Both the position numbers and the translations under genes were made by a program. 64,000 bases of DNA from an uncultured Bacteroidaceae bacterium (GTDB taxonomy: Bacteria > Bacteroidota > Bacteroidia > Bacteroidales > Bacteroidaceae): NCBI GenBank assembly GCA_934293005.1, contig CAKQYA010000014.1, positions 3,375-67,374 on the forward strand, in the 5' to 3' direction. The notes beneath the pieces were generated by a model that was given only the letters and a program-made list of their open reading frames with translations, had not been told where the DNA came from and did not search any database. The stretch's first letter is position 1. Each line of letters begins with the position of its first letter. Below are positions 24,537-33,085 of this stretch, one piece after another.

Positions 24537-25265
24537 ATGGGACAAAAATGTAATCCAATAAGCAACCGCCTCGGTATTGTAAGAGGTTGGGATTCTAACT
24601 GGTTCGGCGGAAATGATTTTGGTGACAACCTCCTCGAGGACAGCAAAATCCGCAAGTACCTCAACGCACGCCTCGCAAAGGCAAGCGTTTCAAAGATTGT
24701 TATTGAGCGCACTCTCAAGCTCGTCACTATCACTATTTGCACAGCTCGCCCTGGTTTTATCATCGGTAAGGGCGGTGAGCAAGTAGAGGCTCTCAAGAAA
24801 GAGCTCAAGAAGGTGACTGACAAGGATGTCCAAATCAATATCTTCGAGATTAAGCGTCCAGACCTTGACGCAGTGATTGTTGCTAACAACATCGCTCGTC
24901 AGCTTGAAGGTAAGGTGGCATATCGCCGTGCCGTGAAGACTGCCATCACAAACACTATGCGTGCTGGTGCAGAGGGTATAAAGATCCAGATTTCAGGACG
25001 TCTCAATGGCGCAGAAATGAGCCGTTCAGAGATGTATAAGGAAGGACGCACTCCTCTTCACACTCTTCGTGCTGACATCGATTACTGCCTCGCAGAGGCT
25101 CTCACTAAGGTTGGTCTCCTTGGCATAAAGGTTTGGATCTGCCGCGGTGAAAAGTTCGGCAAGCAGGACCTCACACCAAACTTCTCTCAGCAGAAGGAAA
25201 CAGGTCGTGGCAACAACGGTAATGGACGTCGTTTCAGAAACAGAAAGTCTAATAACCGCAAATAA
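24537..25265 (+). CDS. rpsC: 30S ribosomal protein S3
   Basis: The 242-residue product has the KH domain with RPGFIIGKGGEQVEALK and the C-terminal domain ISGRLNGAEMSRSE. A basic Arg/Asn/Gly-rich tail closes it. It forms the mRNA entry site of the 30S subunit. Confidence 0.98.
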   Translation: MGQKCNPISNRLGIVRGWDSNWFGGNDFGDNLLEDSKIRKYLNARLAKASVSKIVIERTLKLVTITICTARPGFIIGKGGEQVEALKKELKKVTDKDVQINIFEIKRPDLDAVIVANNIARQLEGKVAYRRAVKTAITNTMRAGAEGIKIQISGRLNGAEMSRSEMYKEGRTPLHTLRADIDYCLAEALTKVGLLGIKVWICRGEKFGKQDLTPNFSQQKETGRGNNGNGRRFRNRKSNNRK

Positions 25266-25325
25266 TTAATCTGGTTGATATCCCAGTTTGAGTGAACTGG
25301 GTTCAACTTTTTGAAGACATTAACT

Positions 25326-25757
25326 ATGTTACAGCCAAAAAGACAAAAATATAGAAGACCGCAGAAAGGTCGCGGTCGTTGGAAGGGTGTCTCTCACAGA
25401 GGTACTGAGCTCGCTTTCGGAAGCTTCGGCATAAAGGCGCTCGAGACTAAGTGGATTTCCGCTCGACAGATTGAGGCTGCCCGTGTCGCAATCACACGTT
25501 ACATGCAGCGTCAAGGTCAGGTATGGATTCGCATCTTCCCTGACAAGCCAATCACAAAGAAGCCTGCTGACGTCCGAATGGGTAAAGGTAAGGGTGATCC
25601 ATACATGTATGTGTTCCCAGCAAAACCAGGACGCATTCTTTTCGAGATTGAAGGTGTTTCTTATGACATCGCTAAGGAAGCTCTCCGACTCGGTGCACAG
25701 AAACTTCCTACTACCACTAAATTTGTTGTACGTCGTGATTACGATAAAAACGCTTAA
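25326..25757 (+). CDS. rplP: 50S ribosomal protein L16
   Basis: The start MLQPKRQKYRRPQKG at 25326 gives 143 residues, the usual form; the in-frame ATG at 25311 adds five residues without support. L16 shapes the A-site tRNA pocket. The motif VRMGKGKGDPYMYVFPAKPG is clear. Its stop lies 2 nt before rpmC. Confidence 0.96.
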   Translation: MLQPKRQKYRRPQKGRGRWKGVSHRGTELAFGSFGIKALETKWISARQIEAARVAITRYMQRQGQVWIRIFPDKPITKKPADVRMGKGKGDPYMYVFPAKPGRILFEIEGVSYDIAKEALRLGAQKLPTTTKFVVRRDYDKNA

Positions 25758-25759
25758 TT

Positions 25760-25948
25760 ATGAAAATTTCAGAAATTAGAGAACTTACTACAGAAGAGCT
25801 CGCAGAGCGTATCGAGGCTGAAGTGGCAAATTTGAACAACATGAAGTTCAACCACACTATTTCTCCGCTTGCAGATAATTCTCAGATTAAGAAGTTGCGT
25901 CACGACATTGCAAGAATGAAGGGCGAGCTTACACAACGTAATAAATAA
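25760..25948 (+). CDS. rpmC: 50S ribosomal protein L29
   Basis: This 62-residue two-helix protein (MKISEIRELTTEELAERI, ending in ARMKGELTQRNK) lies near the tunnel exit beside L23. It sits between rplP and rpsQ as in nearly all bacteria. Confidence 0.96.
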   Translation: MKISEIRELTTEELAERIEAEVANLNNMKFNHTISPLADNSQIKKLRHDIARMKGELTQRNK

Positions 25949-25960
25949 CAGTAACGGAGA

Positions 25961-26218
25961 ATGGAAGCAAGAAATTTAAGAAAACAAAGACAGGGTGTCG
26001 TTACAAGCGACAAAATGGACAAGACAATCGTTGTGTCTGCTAAGTTCAAGGAGAAGCACCCTATATATGGTAAGTTTGTCCAGAAGACAAAGAAATACCA
26101 TGCTCATGACGAAAAAAATGATGCACACGTTGGTGATACTGTGCTCATCATGGAAACTCGTCCTTTGAGCAAAACTAAGAGATGGAGATTAGTACAAATC
26201 GTAGAAAGAGCTAAGTAA
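25961..26218 (+). CDS. rpsQ: 30S ribosomal protein S17
   Basis: The 85-residue OB-fold protein has RKQRQGVVTSDKMDKTIVV and GDTVLIMETRPLSKTKRWRL. It is an early 16S rRNA binder. rplN starts 2 nt after its stop. Confidence 0.97.
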   Translation: MEARNLRKQRQGVVTSDKMDKTIVVSAKFKEKHPIYGKFVQKTKKYHAHDEKNDAHVGDTVLIMETRPLSKTKRWRLVQIVERAK

Positions 26219-26220
26219 AT

Positions 26221-26586
26221 ATGATACAGGTAGAATCAAGATTACAGGTCGCTGACAACAGCGGTGCTCGCGAAGTGCTTTGTATTCGTGTTTTGGGCGG
26301 TACAAGACGTCGTTATGCTACTGTAGGAGACGTTATTGTTGTAGCAGTTAAGAGCGCTATTCCTACAAGTGAAGTAAAGAAGGGTTCTGTATCAAAGGCG
26401 CTTATCGTACGCACTAAGAAAGAAGTGCGTCGCGCTGACGGTTCATACATCCGTTTCGATGACAACGCATGCGTTCTTCTGAACAATGCAGGCGAAATGA
26501 GAGGTAGCCGTATCTTTGGCCCTGTAGCCCGTGAGCTCCGTGCTGCAAACATGAAAGTAGTTTCTTTGGCTACTGAAGTACTTTAA
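26221..26586 (+). CDS. rplN: 50S ribosomal protein L14
   Basis: The 121-residue product opens MIQVESRLQVADNSGAREV and ends with GSRIFGPVARELRAANMKV. It helps form intersubunit bridges and is the docking site of RsfS in other bacteria. Confidence 0.98.
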   Translation: MIQVESRLQVADNSGAREVLCIRVLGGTRRRYATVGDVIVVAVKSAIPTSEVKKGSVSKALIVRTKKEVRRADGSYIRFDDNACVLLNNAGEMRGSRIFGPVARELRAANMKVVSLATEVL

Positions 26587-26606
26587 TCATTTATTGTAAA
26601 ACAGCA

Positions 26607-26924
26607 ATGAGTAAATTACATATCAAAAAAGGCGACATGGTTTACGTTAACGCTGGCGATGACAAGGGTAAGACTGGTAAAGTCACCAAGGTTTTCATCG
26701 ACAAGAAGCGTGCCATTGTCGAGGGTGTAAATATGGTCAAGAAGAGCACTAAGCCTAGTGCAGAGCACCCACAGGGAGGTTTTGTTGAGCAGGAAGCTTC
26801 TATCCATATCTCAAACCTCAATGTCGTTGACCCAAAGACTGGAAAGCCAACTCGTATTGGTCGTAAGCTAGGTGAGAATGGTAAGTTAGTTCGTTACGCT
26901 AAAAAGTCAGGGGAGGAAATTTAA
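26607..26924 (+). CDS. rplX: 50S ribosomal protein L24
   Basis: The 105-residue KOW-domain protein (IKKGDMVYVNAGDDKGKTGK) starts 50S assembly. The last base of its TAA is the first base of the rplE ATG, a one-base overlap that implies coupled translation. Confidence 0.97.
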   Translation: MSKLHIKKGDMVYVNAGDDKGKTGKVTKVFIDKKRAIVEGVNMVKKSTKPSAEHPQGGFVEQEASIHISNLNVVDPKTGKPTRIGRKLGENGKLVRYAKKSGEEI

Positions 26925-27478
26925 TGAGTACTACTGCACAACTTAAGAACGTTTACGCTGAGCAGATTGCTCCAGCACTCATGAAGCAGTTCAACTACTC
27001 TTCTCCTATGCAGATTCCTGTATTGAAGAAGATTGTCGTGAACCAGGGTCTTGGAATGGCTACTGCAGACAAGAAGGTTATTGAGGTTGCTATGAACGAA
27101 ATCGCTCAGATAACAGGTCAGAAGCCTGTCGCAACAAAGTCAAAGAAGGACATCTCAAACTTCCGTCTTCGTAAGTCAACGCCAATCGGTGTTATGGTAA
27201 CACTTCGCCGTGAGCGCATGTACGAATTCCTTGAAAAGCTCATCCGTGTGTCTCTTCCTCGTATCCGCGACTTCAAAGGTATCGAATCTAAGTTTGACGG
27301 ACGTGGTAACTATACTCTCGGTATCACAGAGCAAATCATCTTCCCTGAAATCAACATCGACCAGGTTGACAAGATTACAGGTATGAACATCACATTCGTT
27401 ACTTCCGCTAAGACTGACGAAGAGGGTTATGCACTTCTCAAGGCTTTCGGTCTTCCATTTAAGGACGCTAAAAAGTAA
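26924..27478 (+). CDS. rplE: 50S ribosomal protein L5
   Basis: The 184-residue product binds 5S rRNA and the P-site tRNA. Motifs PVLKKIVVNQGLG, KSKKDISNFRLRKSTPIG and GRGNYTLGITEQIIFPEI are intact. In E. coli S8 represses the spc operon at the L5 start; the candidate structured region here lies further down, between rpsN and rpsH. Confidence 0.98.
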   Translation: MSTTAQLKNVYAEQIAPALMKQFNYSSPMQIPVLKKIVVNQGLGMATADKKVIEVAMNEIAQITGQKPVATKSKKDISNFRLRKSTPIGVMVTLRRERMYEFLEKLIRVSLPRIRDFKGIESKFDGRGNYTLGITEQIIFPEINIDQVDKITGMNITFVTSAKTDEEGYALLKAFGLPFKDAKK

Positions 27479-27485
27479 ATAGAAT

Positions 27486-27788
27486 ATGGCAAAGGAATCA
27501 ATGAAAGCACGCGAGGTAAAGCGTGCAAAGCTCGTGGCAAAGTACGCTGCTAAGCGCGCTGCGCTGAAGAAGGTTATTGCTACTGCTGAGGATCCAATGG
27601 AAGCATACGAGGCTGCTCGTGCTCTTCAGGCTATCCCTGCAAACGCAAATCCTATTCGTCTTCACAACCGCTGCAAGATCACTGGTCGCCCAAGAGGTTA
27701 TATGCGCCAGTTTGGTCTTTCTCGTATTCAATTCCGCGAGATGGCTTCTGCTGGTCTTATACCAGGTGTGAAAAAAGCAAGCTGGTAA
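27486..27788 (+). CDS. rpsN: 30S ribosomal protein S14, zinc-free type
   Basis: The 100-residue product is the long form with a single Cys (RLHNRCKITGRPRGYMRQFG) rather than the CxxC...CxxC zinc form of about 61 residues. It sits in the 30S head. The next gene begins 219 nt later, the widest gap between neighbouring genes of this cluster. Confidence 0.97.
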   Translation: MAKESMKAREVKRAKLVAKYAAKRAALKKVIATAEDPMEAYEAARALQAIPANANPIRLHNRCKITGRPRGYMRQFGLSRIQFREMASAGLIPGVKKASW

Positions 27789-28007
27789 ATTGCGGTTATC
27801 AGTAGACTAATTTTAGTAAACAAAAATCTGATGGTTACCAGTTCGGGGGTAACCTGAAGATACTTTGCTTCTAAACAACGGAGAAGGAAAACAGCCCAAT
27901 AGGGCTAAGCTCCTTCACTGGTTAAGCTAAAGTACAGACAGTTTTAATTATTTTTTAAATATTGTCGGGATAAGCCCAACTCTTCCCGATTAATTTAATT
28001 TTATATT
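27789..28007 (+). ncRNA. Structured intergenic RNA between rpsN and rpsH
   Basis: This 219-nt gap contains several stems: ACTAA/TTAGT (27806-27817); GGTTACC (27833-27839) with GGTAACC (27848-27854); GAAGGA (27883-27888) with TCCTTC (27911-27916), enclosing AGCCC-AATA-GGGCT (27893-27906); and TCGGGA (27965-27970) with TCCCGA (27984-27989). ACCAGT (27837-27842) can also pair with ACTGGT (27917-27922), which would break the GGTTACC stem, so two folds compete. No open frame fits. A cis-acting control element, internal promoter region or RNA-processing site is inferred. S8 is the obvious candidate ligand because rpsH follows. Confidence 0.55.
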
Positions 28008-28403
28008 ATGACAGATCCAATAGCTGATTATCTCACGAGACTGAGAAATGCAATCATGGCAAAGCACAAGATTGTTGAAGTACCAGCCTCAAACCTCAAA
28101 AAGGAAATCACTAAGATTCTTTTTGACAAAGGTTACATTTTGAACTACAAGTTCATCGAGGAAGGTCCTCAGGGCACTATCAAGATTGCTCTGAAGTATG
28201 ATCCTCAGACAAAAATAAGCGCTATTCAGTGCTTGAAGCGTGTTTCACGTCCAGGTCTCAGAAGATACACTGGATATAAGGACATGCCACGTGTTATTAA
28301 TGGATTAGGTATCGCAGTGGTATCTACTTCCAAGGGAGTTATGACTGACAAAGAAGCTTCTGACCTTAAGATTGGTGGTGAAGTTCTTTGCTATGTTTAT
28401 TAA
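28008..28403 (+). CDS. rpsH: 30S ribosomal protein S8
   Basis: The 131-residue product has MTDPIADYLTRLRNA at the start and the C-terminal GVMTDKEASDLKIGGEVLCYVY. S8 binds helix 21 of 16S rRNA and in E. coli represses its own operon. Here it directly follows the structured gap 27789-28007. Confidence 0.98.
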   Translation: MTDPIADYLTRLRNAIMAKHKIVEVPASNLKKEITKILFDKGYILNYKFIEEGPQGTIKIALKYDPQTKISAIQCLKRVSRPGLRRYTGYKDMPRVINGLGIAVVSTSKGVMTDKEASDLKIGGEVLCYVY

Positions 28404-28405
28404 TT

Positions 28406-28412
28406 AAGGAGG
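28406..28412 (+). promoter_or_regulatory. Canonical Shine-Dalgarno for rplF
   Basis: AAGGAGG lies 7 nt before the rplF ATG. This is unusual for a Bacteroidetes gene and parallels the site at 22666. Confidence 0.8.
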
Positions 28413-28419
28413 ATATATA

Positions 28420-28989
28420 ATGTCTAGAATTGGTAAATTACCTATTAATATTCCTGCTGGAGTGACTGTTACTCATAAGGATGACATTGTAACTGTAAAA
28501 GGTCCTAAGGGCGAAATCAGCCAGTATGTTAACCCTGCTATCAAGGTGATAATCGAGGACAATAAGGTGACAATGGAGGAGAATGAAGAACTGATGCAGG
28601 ATAATACTAAGCAGCGTCACGCTTTCCACGGTTTGTACCGTTCACTCATCAATAATAATGTTATTGGTGTTTCTGAAGGTTACAAGAAGACTCTTCAGAT
28701 TGTTGGTGTTGGTTATCGTGTTTCAAATCAGGGAAATCTTCTCGAATTCGCTCTTGGCTACTCTCACGCAATCTTGTTTGAACTTCCAAAGGAAATCAAG
28801 GTTGAGACTAAGTCTGAGAGAAATCAGGATCCTCTCATCATGCTCGAGTCTGCAGACAAGCAGCTTCTCGGACAGGTGTGCGCTAAGATTCGCACATTCC
28901 GCAAGCCAGAGCCTTACAAGGGTAAGGGTATCCGCTTCCAGGGTGAGGTGATTAGAAGAAAGTCTGGTAAGTCTGCAAATGCAAAATAA
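28420..28989 (+). CDS. rplF: 50S ribosomal protein L6
   Basis: The 189-residue product has two repeated domains, opening SRIGKLPINIPAGVTV and closing with RKPEPYKGKGIRFQGE. It lies near the sarcin-ricin loop where elongation factors bind. Confidence 0.98.
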   Translation: MSRIGKLPINIPAGVTVTHKDDIVTVKGPKGEISQYVNPAIKVIIEDNKVTMEENEELMQDNTKQRHAFHGLYRSLINNNVIGVSEGYKKTLQIVGVGYRVSNQGNLLEFALGYSHAILFELPKEIKVETKSERNQDPLIMLESADKQLLGQVCAKIRTFRKPEPYKGKGIRFQGEVIRRKSGKSANAK

Positions 28990-29005
28990 TTAAATTGACA
29001 AGAGT

Positions 29006-29347
29006 ATGATTACAAAGATTGAAAGACGTATCAAGATTAAATATAGAGTACGCAATAAGATTTCTGGTACTGCTGAACGTCCACGCATGAGCGTGTTCAG
29101 AAGCAACAAGCAGATTTACGTACAGGTAATCGATGATGATGCTCAAAAGACACTTGTTGCTGCATCATCACGTGGCCTTGAGAAAATGAACAAGACAGAA
29201 CAGGCTGCTAAGGTAGGCGAGATGATTGCCAAAAAGGCTATCGAGGCTGGTATAACAACAGTTGTTTTTGACCGTAACGGTTACTTGTATCATGGTAGAG
29301 TTAAGATGGTAGCTGATGCTGCCCGTAATGCTGGACTTAAATTTTAA
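29006..29347 (+). CDS. rplR: 50S ribosomal protein L18
   Basis: The 113-residue product (RIKYRVRNKISGTAERPRMS, then VFDRNGYLYHGRVKMVADAA) brings 5S rRNA to the 50S subunit with L5. rpsE begins 9 nt after its stop. Confidence 0.97.
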   Translation: MITKIERRIKIKYRVRNKISGTAERPRMSVFRSNKQIYVQVIDDDAQKTLVAASSRGLEKMNKTEQAAKVGEMIAKKAIEAGITTVVFDRNGYLYHGRVKMVADAARNAGLKF

Positions 29348-29356
29348 AATGCGATT

Positions 29357-29866
29357 ATGGTAAATAGAGTTAAAGTACAAAACGACACTGAGCTTAAAGA
29401 TCGCTTGGTTGCTATTAATCGTGTTACTAAGGTTACTAAGGGTGGTCGTACATTCACATTCGCTGCCATCGTTGTTGTAGGTGATGGTAACGGTATTGTA
29501 GGCTACGGTCTTGGCAAGGCAGGTGAAGTTACTGCTGCTATCGCAAAGGGCGTTGAGGCAGCAAAGAAGAATTTGGTGAAGGTTCCAGTGCTCAAAGGCA
29601 CAGTTCCACATGAGGCTTACGCTAAGTTTGGTGGTGCTCGCGTTCTTATCATGCCAGCTTCAGAAGGTACTGGAGTGGTTGCAGGTGGTTCAATGCGTGC
29701 AGTGCTTGAGAGTGTTGGTATAACAGACGTTCTCGCAAAGTCAAAGGGTTCTTCAAACCCTCACAACCTCGTGAAGGCTACTATTGAGGCTCTTGCTAAC
29801 ATGCGTGACGCTAAGACTATCGCTCAAAACCGCGGTGTAAGTTTGACTAAGGTATTCAAAGGATAA
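29357..29866 (+). CDS. rpsE: 30S ribosomal protein S5
   Basis: The 169-residue product has LVAINRVTKVTKGGRTFTF and GKAGEVTAAIAKGVEAAKK, the helicase-like face at the mRNA entry channel. The loop where spectinomycin resistance arises in other bacteria (VTKGGR) is the normal form. Confidence 0.97.
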   Translation: MVNRVKVQNDTELKDRLVAINRVTKVTKGGRTFTFAAIVVVGDGNGIVGYGLGKAGEVTAAIAKGVEAAKKNLVKVPVLKGTVPHEAYAKFGGARVLIMPASEGTGVVAGGSMRAVLESVGITDVLAKSKGSSNPHNLVKATIEALANMRDAKTIAQNRGVSLTKVFKG

Positions 29867-29879
29867 GGAGATTTAATTC

Positions 29880-30056
29880 ATGGCAACAATCAAGATTAAG
29901 CAGGTAAAAGGTCAGGCTGGTCGTCCAATCGACCAGAAGAGCACACTTGAGTCTCTTGGCCTCGGAAAGATAAATAAGGTCGTTGAGCGTGAGGATACTC
30001 CATCTTTACGTGGAATGATTCGCAAGGTGGCTCACCTTGTTGAAGTAATTGACTAA
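29880..30056 (+). CDS. rpmD: 50S ribosomal protein L30
   Basis: A 58-residue frame translates as MATIKIKQVKGQAGRP, then STLESLGLGKINKVVERED, ending in RKVAHLVEVID. This is typical short bacterial L30, in its usual place between rpsE and rplO. A GGAG lies about 9 nt before the ATG. Confidence 0.96.
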   Translation: MATIKIKQVKGQAGRPIDQKSTLESLGLGKINKVVEREDTPSLRGMIRKVAHLVEVID

Positions 30057-30086
30057 CGTTTTAATACATTAAAATCAGATTACAAA

Positions 30087-30533
30087 ATGGAATTACATAA
30101 TTTGAAACCAGCAGCTGGTGCAACTCATAACAGCAAGCGTGTAGGTCGTGGTTATGGCTCAGGTAAGGGCCGCACTTCCACTCGTGGTCATAAGGGTGCT
30201 AAGGCTCGTTCTGGATATAAGAAGAAGATTGGTTTCGAGGGTGGTCAGATGCCACTCCAGCGTCGTGTTCCTAAGTTCGGTTTCAAGAACATCAACCGCG
30301 TTGAATACAAGGCAGTGAACCTCAACTTCATTCAGAAGCTTGCTGAAGAGAAAAACCTTGCTAAGATTGGCATTGAGGAACTCATTGCAGCAGGTTTTGT
30401 TAACAAGAACCAGCTTGTCAAGATTCTCGGCAACGGTGAGCTCACAGCTAAGGTTGATGTAGAAGCACATGCATTCTCTGCAACAGCTGAGGCTGCAATC
30501 AAAGAAAAGGGTGGAAACGCTGTAAAACTCTAA
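30087..30533 (+). CDS. rplO: 50S ribosomal protein L15
   Basis: The 148-residue product opens MELHNLKPAAGATHNSKRVG with a Gly/Arg/Lys-rich segment (GSGKGRTSTRGHKGAKARSG) that threads through rRNA. It is a late 50S assembly protein. secY begins 6 nt after its stop. Confidence 0.97.
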   Translation: MELHNLKPAAGATHNSKRVGRGYGSGKGRTSTRGHKGAKARSGYKKKIGFEGGQMPLQRRVPKFGFKNINRVEYKAVNLNFIQKLAEEKNLAKIGIEELIAAGFVNKNQLVKILGNGELTAKVDVEAHAFSATAEAAIKEKGGNAVKL

Positions 30534-30539
30534 TATAAA

Positions 30540-31892
30540 ATGGGCAAAGCAATCGATACACTAAAAGATATCAAGATTGTTAAGACATTCACTAACATAT
30601 GGCGTATTGAGGATTTGCGTTCACGCATCCTCATCACGCTTTTGTTTGTCGCAATCTATCGTTTCGGATCTTACATAGTGCTTCCTGGTGTCAACACTGA
30701 AGCTCTCCAAGGACTCCGCAACCAGACAGAAGGTGGTTTGATGTCGCTTCTTGATATGTTTTCAGGCGGTGCTTTCTCTCAAGCGTCAATCTTTGCGCTT
30801 GGAATCATGCCATACATCTCTGCGTCTATTGTGATGCAGCTGCTTGGCATAGCGGTTCCATATTTCCAAAAGATGCAGCGCGAAGGCGAAAGCGGACGTC
30901 GAAAGATGAACCAGTACACTCGTTACTTAACAGTGGCTATTCTTCTTTTCCAAGGACCTATGTACCTTATCAACCTTCGTACACAGACAGCTGGTTCGGC
31001 TATTTATCCATCACTCGACTGGAATCTTTTCATACTTACGTCTGTGATAATTCTCGCAGCAGGCAGTATGTTCGTTCTTTGGTTGGGTGAACGAATCACC
31101 GACAGGGGTATTGGCAACGGTGTCTCAATCATCATCATGATTGGTATCATTGCACGTTTCCCAACAGCAGTTATCCAGGAGTTCAGTTCTCGACTCACAT
31201 CAGGACAAGGTGGTCTTGTTCTCTTCTTGGTTGAGGTGGTTTTGTTCCTCGCTGTGATTTCAGCAGCAATCCTTCTCGTTCAGGGTGTGCGTCAAGTTCC
31301 TGTCAACTACGCTAAGAAGATAGCCGGTGCTCGCCAAATAGGTGGCGCTCGCCAGTATATACCTCTTAAGCCATATGCAGCAAATGTGATGCCTATCATC
31401 TTCGCTCAAGCGATCATGTTTATTCCAATCACATTAGCACAGTTGTCGGGAAGTAAACTTAATCCTGTAGTTACGCAGTTGATAGATAACAATAGCTTCT
31501 TGTATAATTTCATCTTTGCTGTATTGATTGTCCTGTTTACGTACTTGTACACAGCTATAACAATCAATCCTGTTCAGATGGCAGAGGACATGAAACGCAA
31601 CAATGGATTCATTCCTGGTGTTAAGCCTGGTAAGGATACTGCTGATTATATAGACAGAATTATGTCTCACATCACACTTCCAGGTTCATTGTTCTTGGCT
31701 CTTATCGCCATACTTCCTGCTTTTGCAGGTCTCTTTGGCGTTCAACGAGAGTTTGCTGCGTTCTTTGGAGGAACATCGCTCTTGATTCTTGTTGGTGTTG
31801 TTCTTGACACCCTCATGCAGATAGAGTCACATCTGATGATGCGTCATTATGATGGATTGCTTGACAAGGGTCGTGTTCGTGGAGAACATTAA
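30540..31892 (+). CDS. secY: Preprotein translocase subunit SecY
   Basis: The 450-residue product has about ten membrane helices and the family motifs FSGGAFSQASIFALGIMPYI (plug and helix 2), VQGVRQVPVNYAKK and the pore-lining GIIARFPTAV. It is the core of the inner-membrane export channel. This channel would also export the lipoproteins, SusC proteins and secreted enzymes encoded in this window. Its place in the spc cluster before map is standard. Confidence 0.98.
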   Translation: MGKAIDTLKDIKIVKTFTNIWRIEDLRSRILITLLFVAIYRFGSYIVLPGVNTEALQGLRNQTEGGLMSLLDMFSGGAFSQASIFALGIMPYISASIVMQLLGIAVPYFQKMQREGESGRRKMNQYTRYLTVAILLFQGPMYLINLRTQTAGSAIYPSLDWNLFILTSVIILAAGSMFVLWLGERITDRGIGNGVSIIIMIGIIARFPTAVIQEFSSRLTSGQGGLVLFLVEVVLFLAVISAAILLVQGVRQVPVNYAKKIAGARQIGGARQYIPLKPYAANVMPIIFAQAIMFIPITLAQLSGSKLNPVVTQLIDNNSFLYNFIFAVLIVLFTYLYTAITINPVQMAEDMKRNNGFIPGVKPGKDTADYIDRIMSHITLPGSLFLALIAILPAFAGLFGVQREFAAFFGGTSLLILVGVVLDTLMQIESHLMMRHYDGLLDKGRVRGEH

Positions 31893-31909
31893 GCTCCGCT
31901 TCAGTCATT

Positions 31910-32701
31910 ATGGTTTATCTCAAAACAGACGATGAGGTAGAGCTTCTAAGAGAAGCCAACCTGCTTGTAGGAAAGACTCTGGCTGAACTTGCAAAAGTCA
32001 TTGAGCCAGGGATTACGACAAAACAGCTTGACAAGATAGCGGAGACATTCATTCGTGATCATGGAGCTGAACCTACATTCTTGGGATTTCCCAATCCTTA
32101 CGGCGGACCATTTCCTGCCAGCATATGCACATCGGTAAACCATCAGGTTGTGCATGGCATCCCAAACGACACACCTCTTTTAGAGGGTGACATTGTTTCG
32201 GTTGATTGTGGCACACTTCTTAATGGTTATTGCGGCGATTCATGTTACACTTTCATCGTAGGTGACACTACCGATGAAATAAAGCACTTGCTCCAAACAA
32301 CAAAGGAGTCGCTCTACAAAGGTATCGAGCAGGCTGTAGTAGGTCACCGACTTGGTGACATTTCTTACGCAATCCAGACACATTGCGAGAACCAAGGCTA
32401 CGGCGTTGTTCGAGAGTTTGTAGGACATGGCATCGGAAAGAAGATGCATGAGGATCCTCAAGTGCCCAACTATGGCAAGCGTGGCAATGGCATGTTGCTT
32501 AAGAATGGCCTATGCATAGCTATTGAGCCAATGATAACAATGGGCGCAAAGGAAATTTACATGCAGGAAGACCGTTGGGGCATTATCACAAGAGATAAGA
32601 AACCCGCAGCTCATTTTGAGCATACGGTTTGTGTCCGTAAAGGGAAGGCAGATATCCTTTCATCATTTGAAGAAATAGAAAATATTTTAAGAGAAAAATA
32701 A
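31910..32701 (+). CDS. map: Methionine aminopeptidase, type I
   Basis: The 263-residue product has the five metal ligands of the pita-bread fold: the two Asp in VDCGTLLNGYCGDSC, His in VGHGIGKKMHEDP, Glu in IAIEPMI and Glu in AHFEHTV. It removes the first Met from new proteins. The stop of secY lies 17 nt upstream and infA follows after 6 nt. Confidence 0.98.
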   Translation: MVYLKTDDEVELLREANLLVGKTLAELAKVIEPGITTKQLDKIAETFIRDHGAEPTFLGFPNPYGGPFPASICTSVNHQVVHGIPNDTPLLEGDIVSVDCGTLLNGYCGDSCYTFIVGDTTDEIKHLLQTTKESLYKGIEQAVVGHRLGDISYAIQTHCENQGYGVVREFVGHGIGKKMHEDPQVPNYGKRGNGMLLKNGLCIAIEPMITMGAKEIYMQEDRWGIITRDKKPAAHFEHTVCVRKGKADILSSFEEIENILREK

Positions 32702-32707
32702 TTAAGT

Positions 32708-32926
32708 ATGGCTAAGCAGTCTGCTATAGAACAAGATGGAACTATTGTCGAGGCATTGTCTAACGCAATGTTCAGAGTAGAGCTCGAGAATGGTCATGTG
32801 ATAATAGCTCATATCTCAGGAAAGATGAGGATGCATTACATCAAGATTCTTCCTGGAGATAAGATAAGAGTTGAAATGTCACCATACGACCTTTCTAAGG
32901 GCAGAATAGTATTCAGATATAAATAA
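32708..32926 (+). CDS. infA: Translation initiation factor IF-1
   Basis: The 72-residue OB-fold protein (MAKQSAIEQDGTIVEALSNA to DLSKGRIVFRYK) occupies the 30S A site during initiation. It sits between map and rpmJ as usual in this phylum. Confidence 0.97.
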   Translation: MAKQSAIEQDGTIVEALSNAMFRVELENGHVIIAHISGKMRMHYIKILPGDKIRVEMSPYDLSKGRIVFRYK

Positions 32927-32935
32927 AATCACAAT

Positions 32936-33052
32936 ATGAAAACAAGAGCATCACTGAAGAAACGTACACCTGATTGCGTAATCGTAAGACGTAAAGGTCG
33001 TCTGTTTGTTATTAACAAGAAGAATCCTAAGTACAAGATGCGTCAAGGATAA
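32936..33052 (+). CDS. rpmJ: 50S ribosomal protein L36
   Basis: A 38-residue frame reads MKTRASLKKRTPDCVIVRRK, then a tail ending in NPKYKMRQG. It has one Cys rather than the zinc-binding set, so it is the zinc-free form typical of Bacteroidetes. Confidence 0.96.
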   Translation: MKTRASLKKRTPDCVIVRRKGRLFVINKKNPKYKMRQG

Positions 33053-33085
33053 TTCTTATGTAAGAAAATGAAATAATAGTAAGAT

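Noticed and set aside
27789..28007. tRNA or small protein gene in the rpsN-rpsH gap
   Set aside because: There is no T-loop GGTTCRA motif or acceptor pairing, and no open frame of useful length; only hairpins are present.
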